The position numbers and the translations under genes were made by a program. The notes under the pieces were generated by a model. That model saw nothing but the letters and a program-made list of their open reading frames with translations, was not told the origin of the DNA and made no database searches. A stretch of 21,310 nt of DNA from a virus: the IMG/VR virus record IMGVR_UViG_3300033156_000901, positions 1-21,310 of that record. One strand, 5' to 3'. Shown here in pieces: positions 18,441-21,310 of this stretch; the first letter of the stretch is position 1; every line of letters starts with the position of its first letter.

Positions 18441-21310
18441 ATGGCTACGATTCCGGAGCGGGTTCGCGGACTGTACCTGGTCGCGCCGCACGGCTCGCTG
18501 TTAGTTTCAGGCGAGAAGCGGGCTGTGGTCAAGGCGCGCAAGTTCAAGATGGCGGGCGAGTGGCTCGCCATCTTGGAGGATCAAAGGCTGCTCGGGGTGG
18601 CCAAGTTCAAGGCTCCCAAGGCTCTCACGCTCGAGGAGTTCCGGAAGACTTACGATCTGCACAGGGTCTCGCAAGAGGAGAGAGTCGCCTGGTGGCCCGG
18701 GAAGAGGAAGCTCTGGCTTTATCCCGTTGATGAGGTCTACGCTTATCCTACCTCGATTGAGTACGACGTGCCGCCGGGGACTCAGACCTTCCTCAAGGAG
18801 GTTGTCCTTCCGAGCCGCGACAAACTTGTGAAAGTCGAGCCGATTGAGAAATTGCATCTTGAAGAGTTCAGAGCAGAGGGAATAGATTATGATCTAAAAC
18901 ATCCCAAGGCAAGGAGACAGCAACTGATTGCCGACCTAAGGTATTGCCTGCCGCCTGGCAGTTTCGTTGTCAAGAATCCAGTTTCAGTTACTCCAATTGA
19001 GGATGTGAAGATTGGCGACGTAGTTTGGGCTTCAGAACCTGCTGCTGTGCATCAGAAGTATAAGCACAGTCACAGTGGAGAACTTATTGAGATAAAGCCG
19101 TTTGGACTACCATCAGTCCGTTTAACGGAGAATCATCCAGTCTTGACGTGCCGAATCCAGTATCGCCCCTATTCTACAAAAAGAGAAAGGGAAGCTGCCT
19201 TCTTGAGAAAAGAGAATGGCCCGATCCGAGGGCGAAAAATAATGATGGAAGGCAAGCCTCGTATCGCGTTTTACAATCTTAATGAAAAAATCTGGAAGCG
19301 AGCGGATGAACTCAAAAAAGACGATCTTCTTTTCGTGCCTTTTCCGAGAGTTTCCGAGCAGGTGACTCTTGATCTGAAGGCATATCTCCCAAAATGGCAT
19401 ACAGGGCTTGACGGTTCTCTTCTTTATAGGCCAAGGCGACCGGGAGAACACCATCGACGATTAAAAACTCGTTGGATTCTGCTTGATAAGACCCTTGGTT
19501 TCTGTGTAGGCTTATTCCTTGCCGAAGGCGACACGAGTTGTGGGCAGGGACTTCGCCTTTCACTCCATGAGAGCGAAAGGAAATTGGGGGAGCGTTTTCT
19601 AGACGGTATTGAGAAGATTTTTGGAATCCAGGGCAGTATCTCACCAGGGAAACGGCATTCGCTCGTTATACGGGTCAGTTCAAAGTATCTTGCTTCTTTG
19701 TTCACAAAGTGGTGTGGGAAAGGTGCACGGGAGAAGCACTTGCCGGATTGGGTTTGGGCTGCTCCAAAAGCTTGTAAGCTAGGCCTTCTTGAAGGCCTTT
19801 TCTTGGGAGACGGGACAGCATCTTGGGGAGATTCTCACTATGTGGGCCAACGCTATGTGACTGTTTCGCCGCACCTAGCATACAGCACATGGCTGCTCTT
19901 AGGAACTCTAGGCATATTTGGAAAGCTGAGCTCTAGAAAAATCAAGAGCGGTTTTCAGTCGAATGCTGAATTGGCTTTTGAAATTGGGCTTCGTGGGACT
20001 TTTTACAACGTACGGAGCCATATAGTTTTCTTTGATGATGACGGTGTTTGGATCCCTATCCGAAAGATTCGACGAGTGCCTTATGCCGGGCCAGTCTTCA
20101 ATCTTGGAACTTCATCGGGGTCTTATTGCGTTCCTTTCCTGGTCCATAATTGCGGAAATTCGGCTTATCCGCGACTAAAGGCCGGAAAGAAATGGGGAGA
20201 TTGGACTCTCGACCTTGTTCTCCGGTACTTTGGAAAGATAGTTGATACGCTGAGGACAAAAATTGATCCATCTTACTTCCCTGAGCCGCCTCCAGGAGAT
20301 CCGAAGTGGAAAACCAGTTGGTGGCAATGCTACAAGGAAGCCAAGGAAAAGGGCTACCTCAAGACCAAGCCCGTCATCAAAGGCTTGCCGAAGCCGATTA
20401 ACTCGCCTGGAGGGAAAGATCCATGGCTAGACATCCTTTTGGAAAAGACCCCGCCTCATAAGGTATATGTCGAACCCTATGCAGGGGGCGCGAGTCTGTT
20501 CTGGGCCAAGGAGCCTTCCGAAGTTGAGGTCTTAGCGGATATTAATCCTGACATCATTGCCTTGTATAAATGGCTTCAAACAGCAGATGACGAGGATTTC
20601 GCTTGGATGCGCTCTCAGACTTGGAGCTATTCTGAAGCTAGATACAGAGCTTTACTCAAAAGCAAGCCAAGAAAATTGAGGGAGAGAGCTTATCGTGCCC
20701 GTTATCTTTATCTCTTTTCCAAACGTGGTGATCCAGTTGACTTTCCAAGACGCGATGCGATTTCATGGAAGGAACCGGCTAGGTCATTCCTTGCTAATTT
20801 AGAGAGGTATCGAGAAAGGCTCAAGGGAGTCCATATTCTTGAAGAAGATGCTTTCAAGGTCATGAAACGCTATGATTCTACGGATACGTTTTTCTATCTT
20901 GACCCTCCTTGGAAACCAATAGCACAAGGCAGGGAATGGAAAGAATTTGATCCAGAACGATTCGCCGCAATTGTAAAATCGCTAAAAGGGAAAGTTCTCA
21001 TAAGTTATCAGGGCGATCTTGATCTTGGGCGCAATTTCCATCGTTACACTTATGAACGTAGTGGAGGAGGCATGACAATGAGTTCGAGGCAAACGTTGTA
21101 CTGGAACTATTCGATCACAAAATCCAGGCAAGCCGCCCTGGGCCTCGTCTACCGCAATGGCGAGATCCTCTTGATCAAGCGCAAAAACGAGCCTCGGGTC
21201 TGGAGTCCTCCCGGAGGTTTCCTTTCGGGCCGCGATCCTGTCACCGCGGCTCTAGAGGAAGTCCAAGAGGAGACAGGCGTGCTGGCCGATCCCGTGATGG
21301 AGGAGCCCTG
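18441..21310 (+). CDS. ASCH/PUA-like, intein, Dam methyltransferase and Nudix fusion (partial, 3' end beyond window)
   Basis: An open frame of at least 956 codons without a stop; TAG at 18429 bars a longer start. Residues 1-168 include LLVSGEKRAVVKARKF and LLGVAKF, reminiscent of the ASCH signature GxKxxExR with K for E, then HRVSQEERVAWWPGKRKLWL. Residues 169-570 are a complete intein (separate entry). After the splice point come GNSAYPRLKAGKKWGDWTL and a linker, then a D12-class Dam domain: PINSPGGK (651-658), VEPYAGGASLFW (677-688), ADINPDI, DPPW (821-824) and an ending QTLYWNYS. A Nudix domain follows (GLVYRNGEILLIKRK, box 925-947). Expected activities: N6-adenine methylation and nucleotide hydrolysis. 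The ASCH call is tentative; Dam and intein are firm. Confidence 0.85.
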   Translation, partial: MATIPERVRGLYLVAPHGSLLVSGEKRAVVKARKFKMAGEWLAILEDQRLLGVAKFKAPKALTLEEFRKTYDLHRVSQEERVAWWPGKRKLWLYPVDEVYAYPTSIEYDVPPGTQTFLKEVVLPSRDKLVKVEPIEKLHLEEFRAEGIDYDLKHPKARRQQLIADLRYCLPPGSFVVKNPVSVTPIEDVKIGDVVWASEPAAVHQKYKHSHSGELIEIKPFGLPSVRLTENHPVLTCRIQYRPYSTKREREAAFLRKENGPIRGRKIMMEGKPRIAFYNLNEKIWKRADELKKDDLLFVPFPRVSEQVTLDLKAYLPKWHTGLDGSLLYRPRRPGEHHRRLKTRWILLDKTLGFCVGLFLAEGDTSCGQGLRLSLHESERKLGERFLDGIEKIFGIQGSISPGKRHSLVIRVSSKYLASLFTKWCGKGAREKHLPDWVWAAPKACKLGLLEGLFLGDGTASWGDSHYVGQRYVTVSPHLAYSTWLLLGTLGIFGKLSSRKIKSGFQSNAELAFEIGLRGTFYNVRSHIVFFDDDGVWIPIRKIRRVPYAGPVFNLGTSSGSYCVPFLVHNCGNSAYPRLKAGKKWGDWTLDLVLRYFGKIVDTLRTKIDPSYFPEPPPGDPKWKTSWWQCYKEAKEKGYLKTKPVIKGLPKPINSPGGKDPWLDILLEKTPPHKVYVEPYAGGASLFWAKEPSEVEVLADINPDIIALYKWLQTADDEDFAWMRSQTWSYSEARYRALLKSKPRKLRERAYRARYLYLFSKRGDPVDFPRRDAISWKEPARSFLANLERYRERLKGVHILEEDAFKVMKRYDSTDTFFYLDPPWKPIAQGREWKEFDPERFAAIVKSLKGKVLISYQGDLDLGRNFHRYTYERSGGGMTMSSRQTLYWNYSITKSRQAALGLVYRNGEILLIKRKNEPRVWSPPGGFLSGRDPVTAALEEVQEETGVLADPVMEEP
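18945..20150 (+). mobile_element. Complete LAGLIDADG homing-endonuclease intein (402 aa)
   Basis: A self-splicing intein inside the fusion gene. It starts at Cys1 (CLPPGSFVV) after the extein DLRY and ends HN (H401, N402) followed by extein Cys (CGNSAYP). Splicing block B has TENH (T61, H64). LAGLIDADG motifs GLFLAEGD (E194) and GLFLGDGT (D289) keep their acidic residues, HLPDWVWAAP and LGTLGIFGKL fit blocks D and H, and VFNLGTSSGSYCVPFLVHN is block F/G. Every residue needed for class 1 splicing is present and both endonuclease acids are intact, so it should splice and may home. Confidence 0.93.

Noticed and set aside
19122-19890. Minus-strand frames opposite the intein
   Set aside because: The plus strand holds a complete intein with all motifs; the antisense frames have no motifs or start sites.
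1-21310. Integrase, tRNA genes, attachment sites or insertion sequences
   Set aside because: None seen on either strand. No transposase motif, cloverleaf or terminal inverted repeat could be supported, so a prophage state is not claimed.

Overview
This window is about 21 kb of a tailed bacteriophage or prophage genome. It carries a replication/recombination module, a set of small phage genes, and the start of the head module (terminase, portal, Mu gpF-like protein). The host cannot be fixed from the sequence. Very strong AGGAGG-type Shine-Dalgarno sites, several promoters with TTGACA and TATATT/TATATA hexamers 17 bp apart, and dense overlapping operons point to a bacterial, probably Firmicutes-like, host. 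No integrase, tRNA, attachment site, capsid, tail or lysis gene is seen, so free phage versus prophage is undecided.

The left arm (1-3798, minus strand) is one tightly overlapping operon read leftwards from a strong promoter at about 3790-3818. In transcription order it holds two proteins without a firm assignment, a tiny zinc ribbon, a RecB/Cas4-like nuclease with a probable Fe-S cluster, a pair of tandem paralogues, a Sak4-like RecA-fold ATPase, and a DUF669-like protein with an SSB-type acidic tail. Together this is a phage recombination/replication set. A further gene starts at the window edge.

A compact switch lies at 3783-3901: two GGACA-NN-TGTCC palindromes sit symmetrically between divergent promoters. 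The right promoter would make a nearly leaderless message for a 63-residue Cro/C1-type regulator. That gene is coupled to a ParB-HTH-DNA methyltransferase fusion and a small unknown gene. A large hairpin overlapping a promoter-like sequence follows, then a coiled-coil protein and a RepA-like ATPase with a C-terminal winged helix.

Right after the ATPase, 7396-7600 holds ten copies of GGGCAA/TTGCCC and nested palindromes, a candidate replication origin. A strong promoter at 7610-7638 then starts a rightward run of overlapping small genes (7664-12303), including a VRR-NUC nuclease, a probable small terminase, membrane peptides and DNA-binding proteins. The large terminase follows. Between it and the portal sit a CDP-glycerol glycerophosphotransferase-like gene and a short-chain dehydrogenase, which look like cargo genes. 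The portal and the Mu gpF-like protein complete this run.

The right end is the most unusual part. A third strong promoter (18060-18088) precedes a small cysteine-rich gene and then an open frame from 18441 past the window edge (at least 956 codons). It encodes an ASCH/PUA-like domain, a complete 402-residue LAGLIDADG intein, a Dam-type adenine methyltransferase and a Nudix domain with a reciprocal charge swap in its signature. After splicing this would be one ASCH-Dam-Nudix protein. With the ParB-methyltransferase fusion, the phage has two DNA methyltransferases and no visible cognate restriction enzyme.
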